DNA from: Telmatactis stephensoni
Lineage: Eukaryota; Cnidaria; Anthozoa; Actiniaria; Isophelliidae
NCBI GenBank assembly: GCA_029948255.1
Contig: JALIZF010001670.1
Location: forward strand, 124,001-188,000
Length of the DNA stretch: 64,000 bases
Reading direction: 5' to 3'
Part shown: positions 22,682 to 36,100 of the stretch, one piece after another
How the letters are laid out: every line of letters starts with the position of its first letter
How positions within the stretch are numbered: the stretch's first letter is position 1
The notes under the pieces: generated by a model
Told to the model about the DNA's origin: nothing
The model's input: the letters and a program-made list of their open reading frames with translations, nothing else
Database searches by the model: none
Program-made: the position numbers and the translations under genes

Positions 22682-23688
22682 TGTGAACAACCGACTTGAA
22701 ACGTTCCAGGGTGAAAGTGGACCATTTGATGGATATTTCGACATGTCCACTGCCGTGACCAGATACGTTGGATTTTAGAAGCTCATTTAAAATGACCGTA
22801 AGTCTAACATAGATTAACATCTCAGAGAATTCAAAGGAAATTTTGCGTCGATGCAACACCTTTCGAAAAACTACAACACACACGAATGTTATTTGAGTTT
22901 TCAAGTTCTTACCTGCAATCGAATGAGGTTATCATTTGCACAGATGTTGTTGAAGACTTATTGATAATATAAGTGCAATTATTAGTCCATAAATGGACAA
23001 ATCTCATCATTTATTTATGAGCATTATGCCAGAGTTAACGAAGCTCAGCTTGAACTCGTCCATGAGCTATGAAAACCATAGCTGAGTCGTCAGCCAAATA
23101 TAATCATTCTGCCAGTTCAAATCACGAATATTCATTCGTTGTTTTGTGGTCTTGTAACGACCTATCTCGTTGATGTTATAAATCACTAATTCACTTACCT
23201 TGATTTGCGGACCCCAGATGTCAAATCAGTAACGTACGTCACTTTAATTACGGTAAAGTAGGATATAACACTTGTGACCGTGGTTGCAAGGTCTAGCTAT
23301 AATTCGACTTTCGTGTCCGTGTGTCGTCTGTGTAGTCGGATAACAATGTGTCGTGATAATAACATGGATATTAACAACTGAAGCGATATGACCAAAATAT
23401 ATTTAATAAAAATGGCGGAACAATTGATTTTTGATTTTTTTTTTTTCACTTTTTATCAGCACAGGGATCCCAATCTGGGAATAGCCGGTTTCGAAATACA
23501 GTACATAGGCATCCGTTTACGATGCCTCGGGTGTCAACTTTTTAATTGCCAACGATGTCATTCTTGTGGCCTTTGGCCTTTGGCAACTCGGACCCCGCTA
23601 TTCCAAACTTCCAAGAAAAGTTCGACTTTGCGAGGGTAGAGAAACCTATAAATAGTATAACGGAAAATCGATCCAAGGGAAATGGGTT

Positions 23689-23876
23689 TGTGTTCAGTGA
23701 GGTATTTGGGGGTCGGGATAGTGAAGGTTCAGATGCCCACGATCCAAAAGTATTGAGGTTTTGTTCGACATAACGGGGTTTTTGTGTTCAGTGAGGTATT
23801 GGGGGTCGGGATAGTGAAGGTTCAGATGCCCACGATCCAAAAGTATTGAGGTTTTGTTCGACATAACGGGGTTTTT
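23689..23876. repeat. Tandem duplication of ~94 bp, two copies
   Basis: The segment from TTTGTGTTCAGTGAGGTATT to CATAACGGGGTTTTT occurs twice in direct succession and almost without differences. It belongs to a dispersed repeat whose relatives lie at about 30160-30240 and 36470-36560 (shared word GGGAAATGGGTTTGTGTTC). Confidence 0.85.
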
Positions 23877-25199
23877 CTATAGCAAAAAGAGACTTTTTTG
23901 ATTCAAGAACCGTCTCGAATAAATCCTGTCTTTTGACATGCTTTCTCATAGCATGTTATAGCGCATCATATTTTCTACTAAGAACGTGAGCAAGGTCACG
24001 AATGATTTGAATTTTGCAATTACAGAAATATCTTAAATACTTTTGACAAAGTTATCTAGACGTGCAATGAATGAAAGCAGAAAACTGGTGAAGATAGTGA
24101 CCACGTACAACTCATAACTTTTTTATCATAAAATATAGTACTAAATAATGAGAGTTTTTGTAATTACTCTTGGAACCTTGGCAATTAATCATTGTCTAAA
24201 TATTATTCTGTTAAAAAAATATTTGCCAAAGTAAAGCTTGTTTGAAATTAAAATAAACCATTTTATATCCTTTTTTTCGCCACTATGGACACTATGAATT
24301 ACTGCGAGTTGATAAAAACCAAACAAGATCTCGTGATACATCCCGTGCAAGATAATTTTATTCCAGTTTCTGACAAGCAGAAACTGGTTCACGTTTTACC
24401 AACTTACGCCCTAAGTGAAGGTTTATCGGTAGACAATCAGAACTTTTCCAATATTAACAACATATCTTTCAATTTTTTTTATATCCTTTCAAGTAGTGCT
24501 TTAATATTTACTGAGTTGCCTCTCAACTCTGAATTTCCATATCACCTTTCTTTTTATGGCTATGTTAACAGAAATCCGGAAACGGAAATGCAAGTTTTTC
24601 TGCTTCCCACACATACTAATTAATACGGCATTTTTCTTTGTCTGAGAAAACGTTTTAATGACTATGGCGAAAATCGGGAGTAACAAAGAAGCAGTCAAAT
24701 TATTAAGGAGTATCGCGATTCTTTTATCATTTTGATTTACGGAGAGACGGCGTTATTGTCGTCTTAAAATCAGCGTTTGTGATTGGTCCAAACATTGAGA
24801 ACTGACTGCATTGAAGTGCCTTTCTTCAAAATCACAAAAACCTAACGAAAATCAATTCAAAACTGAGCAAGAAACTTAAATCTACTTTTAAATAATATCC
24901 ATGAATAAAATGACTGAAAACAATGACATATCTTGGTGAAAAAAGCGAGAAAGTTGCTAAAAATTTCTTGCGCGCGCGCTCGATTCATTAATTATCGCAG
25001 AAACACAAAGTCAATCCATTACTCATCGTTATTGGTTAAACCAATTTTAATATTTTCAAATCACATAACTTTATATTTAATTTTGAAAAATTTATAATCG
25101 GCGTTTTTATCGGAACTCAGTCATTACAGACAATATTATCTTCCACATCTCGACCCGGTTGCACGAAAGTGAATAGCGCTATCTGTTGGATACATCCCT
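23877..25199. other. Gene-poor stretch before the hairpin elements
   Basis: It holds a 112-codon plus-strand frame (24285-24623) with no recognisable domain and strong overlap with a minus-strand frame, and the second copy of the dispersed repeat (24708-24960). No convincing exon was seen. Confidence 0.4.
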
Positions 25200-25205
25200 A
25201 TCCAG

Positions 25206-25313
25206 AGGCCCCTTTCTCGAAAGACCCAATAACTTTACGGACCCGTTAACGTATTCGATTTATTTAGGTTAACGGGTCCGTAAAGTTATCGGGTCTTTTG
25301 AGAAATGGGCCCC
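25206..25313. mobile_element. Fold-back hairpin of a dispersed GACCCGATAACTT family
   Basis: GGCCCCTTTCTCGAAAGACC is mirrored by its near-complement ending at 25313. The arms continue through ATAACTTTACGGACCCGTTAAC. Related sequence recurs at about 25880-26080, 39370-39540 and 40120-40160, marking a dispersed inverted-repeat family. Confidence 0.7.
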
Positions 25314-25339
25314 AGCACGTCGATAAATGTATTAGAAAT

Positions 25340-25739
25340 CCCGGGGGGGGGGGGGGGGGGGACTCCTATATAAAAGAGGACGGGGATGCTCGTCAGAAAT
25401 TTTGAAAATGACCCGTAAAAGGTACCTGAGTGGGAGTGGCAACAATTCATTTCTACCCCTAAAAGGTACCAATTCAAAAACAATATTAAAGAATTAAAGT
25501 AATGAAACAATTTGTTATCAATGTGATTTGAAGATTCAATTCAGATCAACGAAATCGTCTCTTTCATGCTTATTTTAGGTAGTTTATTTACCTCAAAACA
25601 GTCCCTAAAAGATACCAGCTATGTCTCAGGTAGTCCACCTAAGTCTGAGACACCCTAAAAGGTACCAGATTGCAGATTTTGACCCCTAAAAGGTACGACG
25701 AGCATCCCCGTCCATTTACGATCGGAGTCCCCCCCCGGG
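25340..25739. mobile_element. 400-bp transposon with poly-G/poly-C ends, member 1
   Basis: It starts CCCGGGGGG (18-20 G), continues ACTCC, and ends GGAGTCCCCCCCCGGG. It is flanked on both sides by the 8-bp direct repeat TTAGAAAT (25332-25339 and 25740-25747). Subterminal inverted repeats GGACGGGGATGCTCGTC / GACGAGCATCCCCGTCC are clear. Inside lie at least five direct copies of ACCCCTAAAAGGTACC-type words. There is no ORF. An 8-bp duplication is typical of hAT elements (established), so a non-autonomous hAT is the working guess. Confidence 0.8.
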
Positions 25740-26394
25740 TTAGAAATACCATTATTTCAATAGCCATTGTTCCGTTATCCGCTGGCAGTTGACCCTCCGT
25801 AATACGGACAATGAAGGGAAGACGAAAGGTGTCTGTTAAGCAGAGGTTTCATTAATGACGAGATGTTGGAGCAGTAGAGTTCGTTTCTAGAAAGACCCGA
25901 TAACTTTTCGGGTCTGTTAATTTACGTGAAAAATTACGGGAGCGCGCGTAAACTCGTACTTGTCTGTCAAATCATAGAAGTCCAACATAACGTGCGCTTT
26001 GAGAAACATCCGTACGTAAACGTTATCGCGTAAGTTAACGTGCCCGTTAAGTTATCAGGTATTTCGAGAAATTAACGGGACCCAGGGCACGGTTGGTAGA
26101 AGGCTGATTAAAATGAACTGGTTTTCTTTAGATTTAATCCTGGGTTTCGCTCTAACCGAATGGGAAAAGTAAAATTAAAGTTCCCCCTCGTCCTCCCCCA
26201 CCTCCTTCCTCAAACCCCAACCCCCTTCCCCACAAGAGGCAGGCTGAGGTGTCCTTCTTCACTGAAGCGGCGTTCGTATCATGTGGCCAGAAGTACACCA
26301 AAATTATTGACATCATGCATGGGATCCGTTTTTTAGGAGATCTCACGGAGGCTTTCCCCATATCATTATAGATGTTTTAATCATTGAAATTCCT

Positions 26395-26462
26395 TTAGAG
26401 GCCGGTACGTACACACACTCCTGGAGTAGTAAAGCACACACTCCTGGAGTAGTAAAGCTCCC
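26395..26462. repeat. Short direct repeat
   Basis: ACACTCCTGGAGTAGTAAAG occurs twice in succession, next to a larger hairpin element. No function is inferred. Confidence 0.7.
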
Positions 26463-26575
26463 TCATGTGTACCAACGATTTCACGCAAAAAAAATAGTTG
26501 CGGAACAAACGTTTTGCTCCCAGCTTAGCTCCCTGATGTTGAACTGGTAAATACGAGAGAGCAAACTCCGGGAGC

Positions 26576-26818
26576 AATAGTCCAGTTTCCAGTTACTGGA
26601 GACCGCTGAGCTTCCTGACAAAAGGCGCATTTATACAGGCTTAGCCTCCTTTTCAAGAAAGACCCATGGGAGTAAACTCAATTTTTTTGGTTTTGTTTTG
26701 TTTTGAAAAAAATCGAGTTTACTCCCATGGGTCTTTCTTGAAAAGGAGGCTAACCCTGTATAAATGCGCCTTTTGTCAGGAAGCTCAGCGGTCTCTAGTA
26801 ACTGGAAACTGGACTATT
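26576..26818. mobile_element. 243-bp fold-back hairpin element
   Basis: The left arm (AATAGTCCAGTTTCCAGTTA onward) and right arm are near-perfect reverse complements of about 108 bases around a T/G-rich loop (about 26684-26706). It lies downstream of the RasGAP stop codon; the only nearby minus-strand AATAAA (about 26815) falls at its edge, so the 3' UTR of that gene may run into it. Confidence 0.75.
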
Positions 26819-27158
26819 TATTACATGCTGCAAGTTTCCGCAGCTGCTCCCTCGTGTGTACTGGTTGTGCGAAATGACCCAGGAGCGCGTTGCGGGAGCA
26901 AGGTCCCTACCAGCCTTATATGGAGGTCATTATGTAGGCGTTCGTCTTATGAAGGTGTCCGTATTACGGAGGATCTCTTTATATTAAAGGACGTGTCCAA
27001 ATAATTGAGATGTCCAATGAAGGTGTATGTCAAGTACAGCTTCGCTTGCAGAAATGAAAGGCCAAAATAGCTTTCATTATTACAACTGAAGTCCGCCAAA
27101 CTTCTTTAGAAATAGATGAACAGATATCGAAGACTCAGCGATCCTGATTTCTGTTATA

Positions 27159-30100
27159 TCATACATATTGGTCTTGTCGTTCATCGATCTCTAATTTCTT
27201 CTGTTTTTGTTTCGCTGTCTCTCGTGATTTCATTTGATTCAAAGTAGCAACAAGTCGCGCATTTGTCGAGTCCAGAGATTTGATTCTCTTTTCCTGAGCA
27301 TCGATGATAAGCTGCTTGGCTTGCAACATTTCTTGCATTTCTTCACGTTCTTTTGCCAGCTCATTTTCCACGATTACAAGTCTATCTAACAAGTCCTTGA
27401 CATCTTTATCCCTCTCCTCGCGTACTTTCTTAAGATTCTCCTCAGTTTCTGCCAGGCGTTCCTTGAAGGATGCGATAAGTTTGTGGGTACTGGATTCTTG
27501 TAGAATAAGCTGTTCATGAGTCGAGGCGAGAGCTCGTTTGGTGTCTTCTAGATCGCGGGCTAATTCCTGGTTATCCTTTTCCTGTCAATCACAAGAAAAA
27601 TCATTTTAGTTGAGTTGGGCTTCCTGTGGTAGGCCGATTCAAGGTCTGCCTTTTGATCTATATTAAATATACTAAAAATCATAGATACAGCAGATTTTGT
27701 ATGAGTAATGATGTATGAAACCGCGGACCGTGTTGCCTATAAAAACACTCGAAATTCCTGCCCTAACCGTGCCGTCACCGAGCAGTGCCGTTTTCACAGT
27801 CATACTAAATCTACTCTATTACACATTGTAGCCTAGCCTGTGTACAGCCGTTTCCCACCCCTACGGGGAAAAACGGGGAGGGAACGGCTAATTGTAGCCT
27901 GTCTACGGGATCTCTGGGGGAGGGGAAAAGTTAGAGTTAGCCCAAGTGAATGCCTACCTACGAAGTAAAACACCCAAGATCCACATTATGGAGAATTAAC
28001 AGGGCGTGGTCAGGGGGAGAGGGTCACCCGATGTACCCAATATATTATGTTGACCTTCGAACTTTGACCTCAACGTTACCGATTCTTGACTCGGTAAGTG
28101 TTGAAATTTAAGGCTCTCACTACTCTAATCTCCTGTTTAACGAAATGGGGATTATCATTCTATCTGTTTCAGTATGACAGTTTTGATGCCATTTGGCTAT
28201 TTCGTCTTGAGCTCATTTTGAAGCTTGTTGAGTTGGAAAGAGATTTTGAATCAATTTGAACAAAATACACTGTATTTCTGTCTTTCTTTTTCAAGGCAGC
28301 CTAGCTAGTGAATATAAATGCCAGGTCATCGAGGTGAACTCGTGGGTAAAGACTAAAGATATATTGACGTGACAGTAAACCCAGAGGGGGAGAGGCTGGG
28401 GAGGGGAAGGGGAGGGAAGGGAAAGAGGCCCTTTTCAAAGGACGATTTCGCGGATTGCTTAACTGTAAAATACACAGCCAATTTAAGTTTACCTCAGTCA
28501 CCTTTGTTCTGTTCATTACATTATCTTCTCTACAGTCATCCTCAGTTCTTGACCCTGTCGTGGAACTGTTTAAAGAGCAAGTGACATTAGATATCTAAAG
28601 CTTGACAAACCAGCTCTTTCAAATATGTTGACAATACACACATCAAATATGTTGACAATACACACATTGCTCCCTTATTGACCTTCACAAGCCTATCGTG
28701 CCTTGCTCCTACGAATCCAACTGAATTTTCTTTCTATGATATTACCTAAACACTCCGTTAATACGATAATTGTTTCGCCAAAATTCTAATGTATTAGCAA
28801 GACGCTAGTTTAAACGTTTACTCGACTGGCCTTCGGCCCTTTGATATTCTATAATATAATCCAACCTAAATACCTGGTTAATACAATCATTATTTTGCCA
28901 AAATGCTAAAATATATATTAGCAAATAAAAAAATAAATAGATAAATAAATAACTGTTAATTTAATTGTCCAAGTCTTCTAGCGCTTGCGTGCGCACTAAT
29001 TGGGGGACACTGTACTCTCACACACACTACCTCTACATTAAGTATTTTGCAAATAATCACTCGACTCACATGTTGACGCTAGTTTGAACGTTACCCGGCG
29101 GAATGGAACCTCCTCAGCTGAGCATGCGCTGTAGAGATTGACTTGTCTGCAGACGACTACAATGAACCTTATTGTAGTGACAAAAACTGCTTATGATATT
29201 CGATATTGTTCGGTAACTTTAATCAGCGTGCAAGCGTATTAACCTGCTGGCTACTACAACAGACCTTATTCCCGGGGGGGGGGGGGGGGGGGGATCTTCG
29301 GGGTCAAAACGCTAGGGATGATCGTCGTAAACCTCCAAAACGTACCCTAAAAAATGCCCAAATGCCCAAATTTTCGACCCTAAAAAATACCTAACAGCTC
29401 AAAAATACCCCTAAAAAATACCAAAAAATCAAACAAAAAACTAACAAAGAAGTAAGTAAGTAAAAAAAATCGTCTCGTTTATTTGTACCCCTAAAAAATA
29501 CCATCTTTTCTGAAAAACCTTGGATTTTCTCTGACGACCCCTAAAAAATACCAAATCGGCGATTTCAACCCCTAAAAAATACGACGATCATCCCTAGCAC
29601 ACCAATATTGGGAGTACCCCCCCCCCCCCCTCCCGCGGGCCTTATTCACTTGCCCCCAATATTTTCTGATCTCAATACAATCGTCTTGGGAGATCCGTTT
29701 CTTTTTTTAAAATCCTTTCATTAACAGTACACGGAAAGGAAAGTTCATCTCGAACAAAGAATCTTATTCCCAAAGATTATTTGGAAAAACATTGAGGCAA
29801 GGTCTACGGTATGTCAATTTCGGACTATAAGTTATCTATGATACGCCCCTCAGTCAGAGAGGCATATGATAGATAACTTACTGGGGCAAGCGTCTATCGG
29901 CTTATATACGTTACCTAACACTCGCCCATACAGTGGACAATTCTTGGGACCTTGAAAAGTATCCGTTATAAAGAGTTGGCCGCTTAAAGGTGTCATTTAC
30001 AGTGTTTGTGTGAGTAAATATTTGGGACTTGTGGCCGGTATGTAGGTGGTCGCTTAATAGAGGGTGGTAATATAGAGGTTCCACTATTCTGATACAGCAG

Positions 30101-33100
30101 AACCCCGGTAAGTCGAACTCCCAGGGGAAGCTAAATGATTGTTCGAGATAGCGAGGGTTCATGTTTTAACGGATAGTAATTGACTGAAAAAATGATTCAA
30201 GGGAAATGGTTTGTGTTCGAATTAGCGCGGTTCTCGTGTACTTACTTTGAGTCTTTTCTGTGTGCATTAAGGTCAGGAGTCGTAGGCAATACATGTCGTT
30301 TTCGTCCTCTATTTGTACTTCCACTAGTACTACCAATACTAGAACTACGCCAGCTCCCACAACTACTACTTGAACTACTACTTGTCGCTGATGGAGTGCG
30401 CGATAATTTCTTTGAAGCGGAAAGATGATCTGATTGGACGTGGAGTAACCTAGGAGACGGCTGTGGGGTTCGTCGTTGTGGGCGTGGTGATGAGGCGGGG
30501 GAGTGGTCGTGATCAGAGTCTCTTTCTGTAGGACCACGAGTTATGGAGTTAATGATTGCTAAAGGGGACGCTTTCTGTTGGGTCCTTGGTGAACTGGTCC
30601 CAATTGGGAGGGTACGTGAACGGTCCGTTATTATAGGGGGTGTTGTGGGCCTTTGTTGCTTAGGACTTGATTGGTAACTAGGAGGTCTATCGATTATCAT
30701 GGACCATGGTCGTTGACGCGAAATGGGTTTACCAGAGTTTTGCGGTTTTTCTGATAAATACTGCGATAGATCGCGTTTTGGATCACTACGTTGTATCTCG
30801 CCACTAGAGAAACTATCAAGGCTTTCAACATCGCTTCCACTTAGAGTTTTATGAAGTGAGGTCGACTTGAGTTTCCGAGCCTTCTTATTGAAAATCGCCC
30901 GTCCTTCGGTGTATCTTCGAGGCGGCGAAATTTCATCGTCATTAACAGCATTCAAATACGAATGTCTCCGAAGATGTGCCGAGCTAGTGGATGACAAATC
31001 CTCTTCTTCTTGGGTAATACCTAATATGGGAGACGAAAACCGGCGAGTTTCGAGATCGTACGGAGATGCTACGATGATATCTTCGGGAGCTACGATTAGA
31101 TGCTGAGGGGTCGGAAGTAGTCGATGTTGGCCTCGACGAGGGGTCGTTTGCCATTGGGGTGATTCTCGGCCTGTTGTCGGAGAACTTTGTTGTCGTCGGG
31201 TTTGTTTATGACTTTGTACGGGCGTAAGGGTTATATTGTCTTTCTTTTGTTCATTTATCAGATCTGACGACGAGGCCCACTTTCTGGGCGGTCCGGAGTC
31301 ATGGCCGTGAAAGCCTTCAAACTCCTTGTAAGCTTCATCTAACGAGTCGAGTACGAACTGGAGTGACCCAAGTTTGTTCTTGGAGTTCTAAAAAACAAGA
31401 TGAATCAACCATTAGAAGCAAGTTCAGTGCTCAGCACTTGGAACAATACTCTCTAATTCAAGGGGCTCAAGGAGAAGACCAAATGTTTGATCAACCGGGG
31501 CTCGGTTAAATGCGCTAATAATTGACTGATACAAACAAAACAAATAAACAAACAAGCAAACAAGCAAGCAAGTAAACAGATGGTATTCGAGATAACAGTT
31601 TTGTAGTTTTCACATAGGCTCTTTGGGAAGGGGGAGGTTAGAAGGGGAGGACGGAGAAACTAGAACAGCCTTTCCATTCTTATCTTCCTTGTCTTTCTAC
31701 CTTTTCTCCCATCCCCACTTCTGTTTAGATTTATTCTTTTTCTTAGTGTGATTTATAATCTCGTAAAAAGTCAATTCCCCCTACCCCCACCCCTCTGTCC
31801 ACCCCCTGGACGCCCCCCTTCCTTTTCCCGTGAGCCTGCAAGCGGACTAGGTACTAGTTAGTGTAGTAAGCCTAGTATCTTCATTTATACCTCGTCAAGT
31901 TTGCTGATTTGTTCTTTCAGTGTTTGATACAACACGCTTAATTCCCTGCCATGATCAATGCCTGCGTCAAAACGATTTATTTGACCTTCGGGCTGCGTCT
32001 GCAAAAGAATAAAACAATTATGAAATAACCATCAAATAATGCGCGCTCACTGGCCGAAGGACGCGTGTACTGCGAACTCTAAATATGCACACAGCATGCG
32101 CGCGCAGTGATCGAATTTTTGGTCAGTGTAAATGAATACTGAATGTACTTGAAAGCAATGTATTTTAGAAAAGAAACTTGGCGATTATTGATCAAAACAT
32201 TCGAGAAGCACTTCGGCGTTCTCAACACTTCTCATGTGTTCTAATCAATACCCTCGTGCTCTAAATCTAAACATAGCACGCGCGTTCTGTCTTTTCAACA
32301 AGGCTTTTATTTGTCTTCTATTTGGTGCATACGTTATTGTGGTTTAAAATTTTCCAATGATCTAAATTGTCTAGGACATTGTTTTACTTTCTTAATACAC
32401 TTCCTTTCAATAATCCTTTAAAGCTAACCTACATAACTACATTACATACCCTTAAAACAACCTACAGAAACAGTTACACTAATGGAAAACTTACTGCATG
32501 AACTCATTCATTACGTTGCCTATCAACGGTACCAGCATTGCATTATGGTCTTACCGAAATCCTCTCCAAAAAATGCTTCATTTTCTCGAAATTGTTTTCC
32601 ACAAATTCATTCATGAAACCCATGTATTCTTCTTTGCCTCCAAACCTGTTGTCATGGTAACAAGAAATTACGTTGTAAACAAACAATGCCATGATGAAAT
32701 TCGGTTACCTAGGTTACAGTTATTAATAGTATTCTTGGGTTGCATGTGACGTCACGGCAGCCATCTTGGATGAACTTCAACAAAAGATTGCTCATTAGCG
32801 TCTCTTGTTTGTTCATCCAACATGCATGGCTACCTGTTCTTTGTCTTTTGATTCAAAAAGGAATGGATGAAACCCAGCAATAGCTATGCGTTTCTTTCTT
32901 GTATGTACTTAACTTACCTGGTAAAGTTGGCTAAGTTTTGGATGACTTTAGCGATTAGAGTCAGAGTCCTTGATGTCTTCTCGTTTGGATATTCTGTGGA
33001 AATAATTTACTTGACTTACTTTATTCTATATTCATTTTAATCATTATTTTCTTCAGTTTATTTATACCAACAAAGGGGACAGCTAATGCGTTGGGGGATA

Positions 33101-36100
33101 GCGTAAGGATACTAAGAGGGGTAGGGTGGGATAGAAATTGTGCAAGTAACTTAATGGACGCACCTTGAACCAGGTGGAATAAACTTGGTGATAAGATCGC
33201 TGGACACAAGAACCGTAGAAAAATGGACGAGCTGTGGACACAAGAAAACAATGTAATGTAGTTCTAATTGAATTCAAAAACGCAAGAAAAAAATCCAGAG
33301 AGACTACCTTTATCCTGATTATCTCTGACAAGCGTGAGGGGCAATGGTATTCCACGAGCGAGTGTTATGAGCGACCACTCACCGAGGAGAATCAGGCTGG
33401 CCGGTCTCCAAAACAAAGCCGGCCCACCTCATATGAAACATTTTCCGCAATAGATACTGTCAGGAGCCTCTCTTGGTACGGTACAGCGGAACTCTGTTAA
33501 TACGGCCAAAATAACTGGGTAGCTATACTAAAGGGCTATTTCTATACGGCTTGTCGGGCCAAAACGATGTAGCTGTAATAACGGGGTGGTCGTATTAGAG
33601 GGGTAGCCGCATTAATGGGATGGCCTTAAGGCGCGGCTCCACTGTAAACTTCAATGGGTATCTCGAGCTCCGCTATTTATTTGCAATCAAAGACAGTGGG
33701 ATTCTTGCGCATTTTTTTGACTATGATATATAAATTACCTGATTAAATTATTGCTTAAATCCTTGTTTCGATTCATAGTTGCGCAGCGTTGCTGAAACCT
33801 ATGAAACGTCTCCTGAAGATCCCTTCCAAGAATAAAAAGAATGTATCTCGTAATCAGTAAAAGTGGATGGAAGAAAATGGAAGAAAACGAGAAAGAAAAA
33901 ATACTGAGATACGATGAAATACAGTAATGATCTAACTATACCTCGGAAAATAGTTGGACGAGTTTAAAATATTTAGCCACGCTTTCTCAACAAAGGATTT
34001 GAGACTTTCTCTTTTACTTTCCAGGTTTCCTGTGGTGGACTTGGACGGGTCGACCTGAGTACAAGATCACGTGGCAAAGGAAAATATTTTAGTGCTCTTA
34101 GAATATCTTTGATAACTCGAAGAACGTGTTACCCTGGGTTCTAGAGGGATTTTTTCCTGTCTCAGCTTGGGTTTCACGCTCGCCAAATCAGTATTTCAGG
34201 AATAAAATCCCTCTGGAACCAACGGTAAGAAAGTGTATTTACTCACTTCGCAATCTTCGTTCGTGTTGTACACCGCCAATATAAAGTCGCAGAGAGTTTC
34301 TTGTAGATACTACAAAATGAGGGAAACATGAGGGAAACAATTTTACGCATTTCCTTGCGTCTGTACTTTTATAGATGCACAGATGACATCACGCTCTGAT
34401 CGTTACCACATTTTGATATTTTTTGTGCATCCATTAAAGTATAGAACCACGGAAAAAATGTTTAATTTTTTGTTATATCTATCTAAATATTTCGCTATAT
34501 ATTTCATGGGTTTTGCGTAAGAGACTCTGGGACTCCCTCTAGCCCCTGTAAGCTACAGTGCGACCTCTTATATGCCAACGTTTATCGCTTCACCTACCGA
34601 TTCTCCGACCATCTTCATGTATGTATCCATTGCTTTGGTAGCGAAGGAGTTTCCTCGGAAGATCAAATTCTCATCCGCTAAATAAGTACAAAATAGGAAA
34701 AAATGAAAAGAAGGAATCATTCAAGAAACAGTGTAGAATTGGAACTCTTGAATGCAAGCATGGAATAGGCAAGTAAAACTGTACTAATTTTTTCGTGATT
34801 TCGTGAACAAGATATGGGCAAGGAAAATAATGGTATTTGAAATGTAGACATCTCCGTAATGCGAGGAGGTGCACGTATGGGAAGGTTGGACCTGTTCCCA
34901 AGCAACAGACGCCGGAATTATAAAATTTAGCTTGTTTCTCATAAGCTCGCATTCTTGGGTTGCATGTGACGTCACGGCAGCCATCTTGGATGAACTTCAA
35001 CAAAAGATTTCTCATTAGCCTCTATTGTTTGTTCATCCAAGATGACTACCGCTTCATTGTCTTTTAATTCCCAAAGGAATGGATGAAACGCAGCAATTAG
35101 GGAATTTGGAGAAAAATGCTTCTTACCAAGTTTATTGACTTCATTTATTACAATATCCACTAAGAATTCTCGTGCTTTACCAGTTGGTTCTAGAACTCTC
35201 AGAATAACTCCGGCAATTTCGTCCTACCCATAAAATAAAAATGCCTTAACACTGCATAGTTTGGTACATATTATTTAAGTTTTTTTTAAGTGAATTCATC
35301 GGTGTATCATGTGCAACAAGTCGTTCTTAGTGCTTATGACACCATACCAACCACTTACTGACACCTTACCAACCACTTACTGACACCTTACCAACCATTT
35401 ACTGACACTCTTGAAACCACGTAATGACACCATATTTTACCAACCACTTACTGACACCTTACCAACCACTTACTGACACTCCCCACTACGTAATGACACC
35501 ATATTTTACCAACCACTTGCTGACACCTTACCAACCACTTGCTGACACTTTACCAACACTTACTGACACCTTACCAACCACTTATTGGCACCTTACTAAC
35601 CATTTACTGACACCTTACCAACCACTTACTGACACCTTACCAACCACTTGCTGACACCTTACCAACCACTTGCTGACACCTTACCAACCACTTGCTGACA
35701 CCTTACCAATCACTTACTGACACCTTACCAATCACTTGCTGACACCTTACCAACCACTTACTGACACCTTACCAATCACTTACTGACACCTTACCAACCA
35801 CTTACTGACACCTTGCCAACCACTTACATATACTGATACCTTACCAACCACTTACTGACACCTTACCAATCACTTACTGACACCTTACCAATCACTTCCA
35901 GACATCTTACCAACCACTTCCTGACACCATACCAATCACTTACTGACACCTTACCAATCACTTACTGACACCTTACCAACCACTTACTGACACCTTACCA
36001 ATCACTTACTGACACTTTACCAACCACTTACTGACACATTACTGACTATCAACTGAGTTTTAAGTGCACAATGTTCACTATTAGCATTTGAAATTTCGAC

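Larger units (their letters stand above)
27159..31387 (-). other. C-terminal linker and coiled coil of the RasGAP
   Basis: The 1142-base exon 30246-31387 encodes about 380 residues of low-complexity Ser/Pro/Arg/Gln sequence with [10 protein letters not shown] and poly-Ser stretches; no folded domain is visible. The 73-base exon 28493-28565 ([14 protein letters not shown]) is needed to bring the last exon into frame. Exon 27159-27581 gives 140 residues of continuous coiled coil, including the family signature [16 protein letters not shown] followed by N-A-R-L, and ends DQYV. It lacks the extended C-terminal tail and PDZ ligand of some vertebrate SynGAP isoforms. Confidence 0.88.

Noticed and set aside
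30180..30428. Plus-strand ORF opposite the long RasGAP linker exon
   Set aside because: Antisense shadow of a low-complexity Ser/Pro coding exon.
35337..36047. CRISPR-like array
   Set aside because: Direct tandem repeats without unique spacers, inside an intron of an animal gene; it is a minisatellite.
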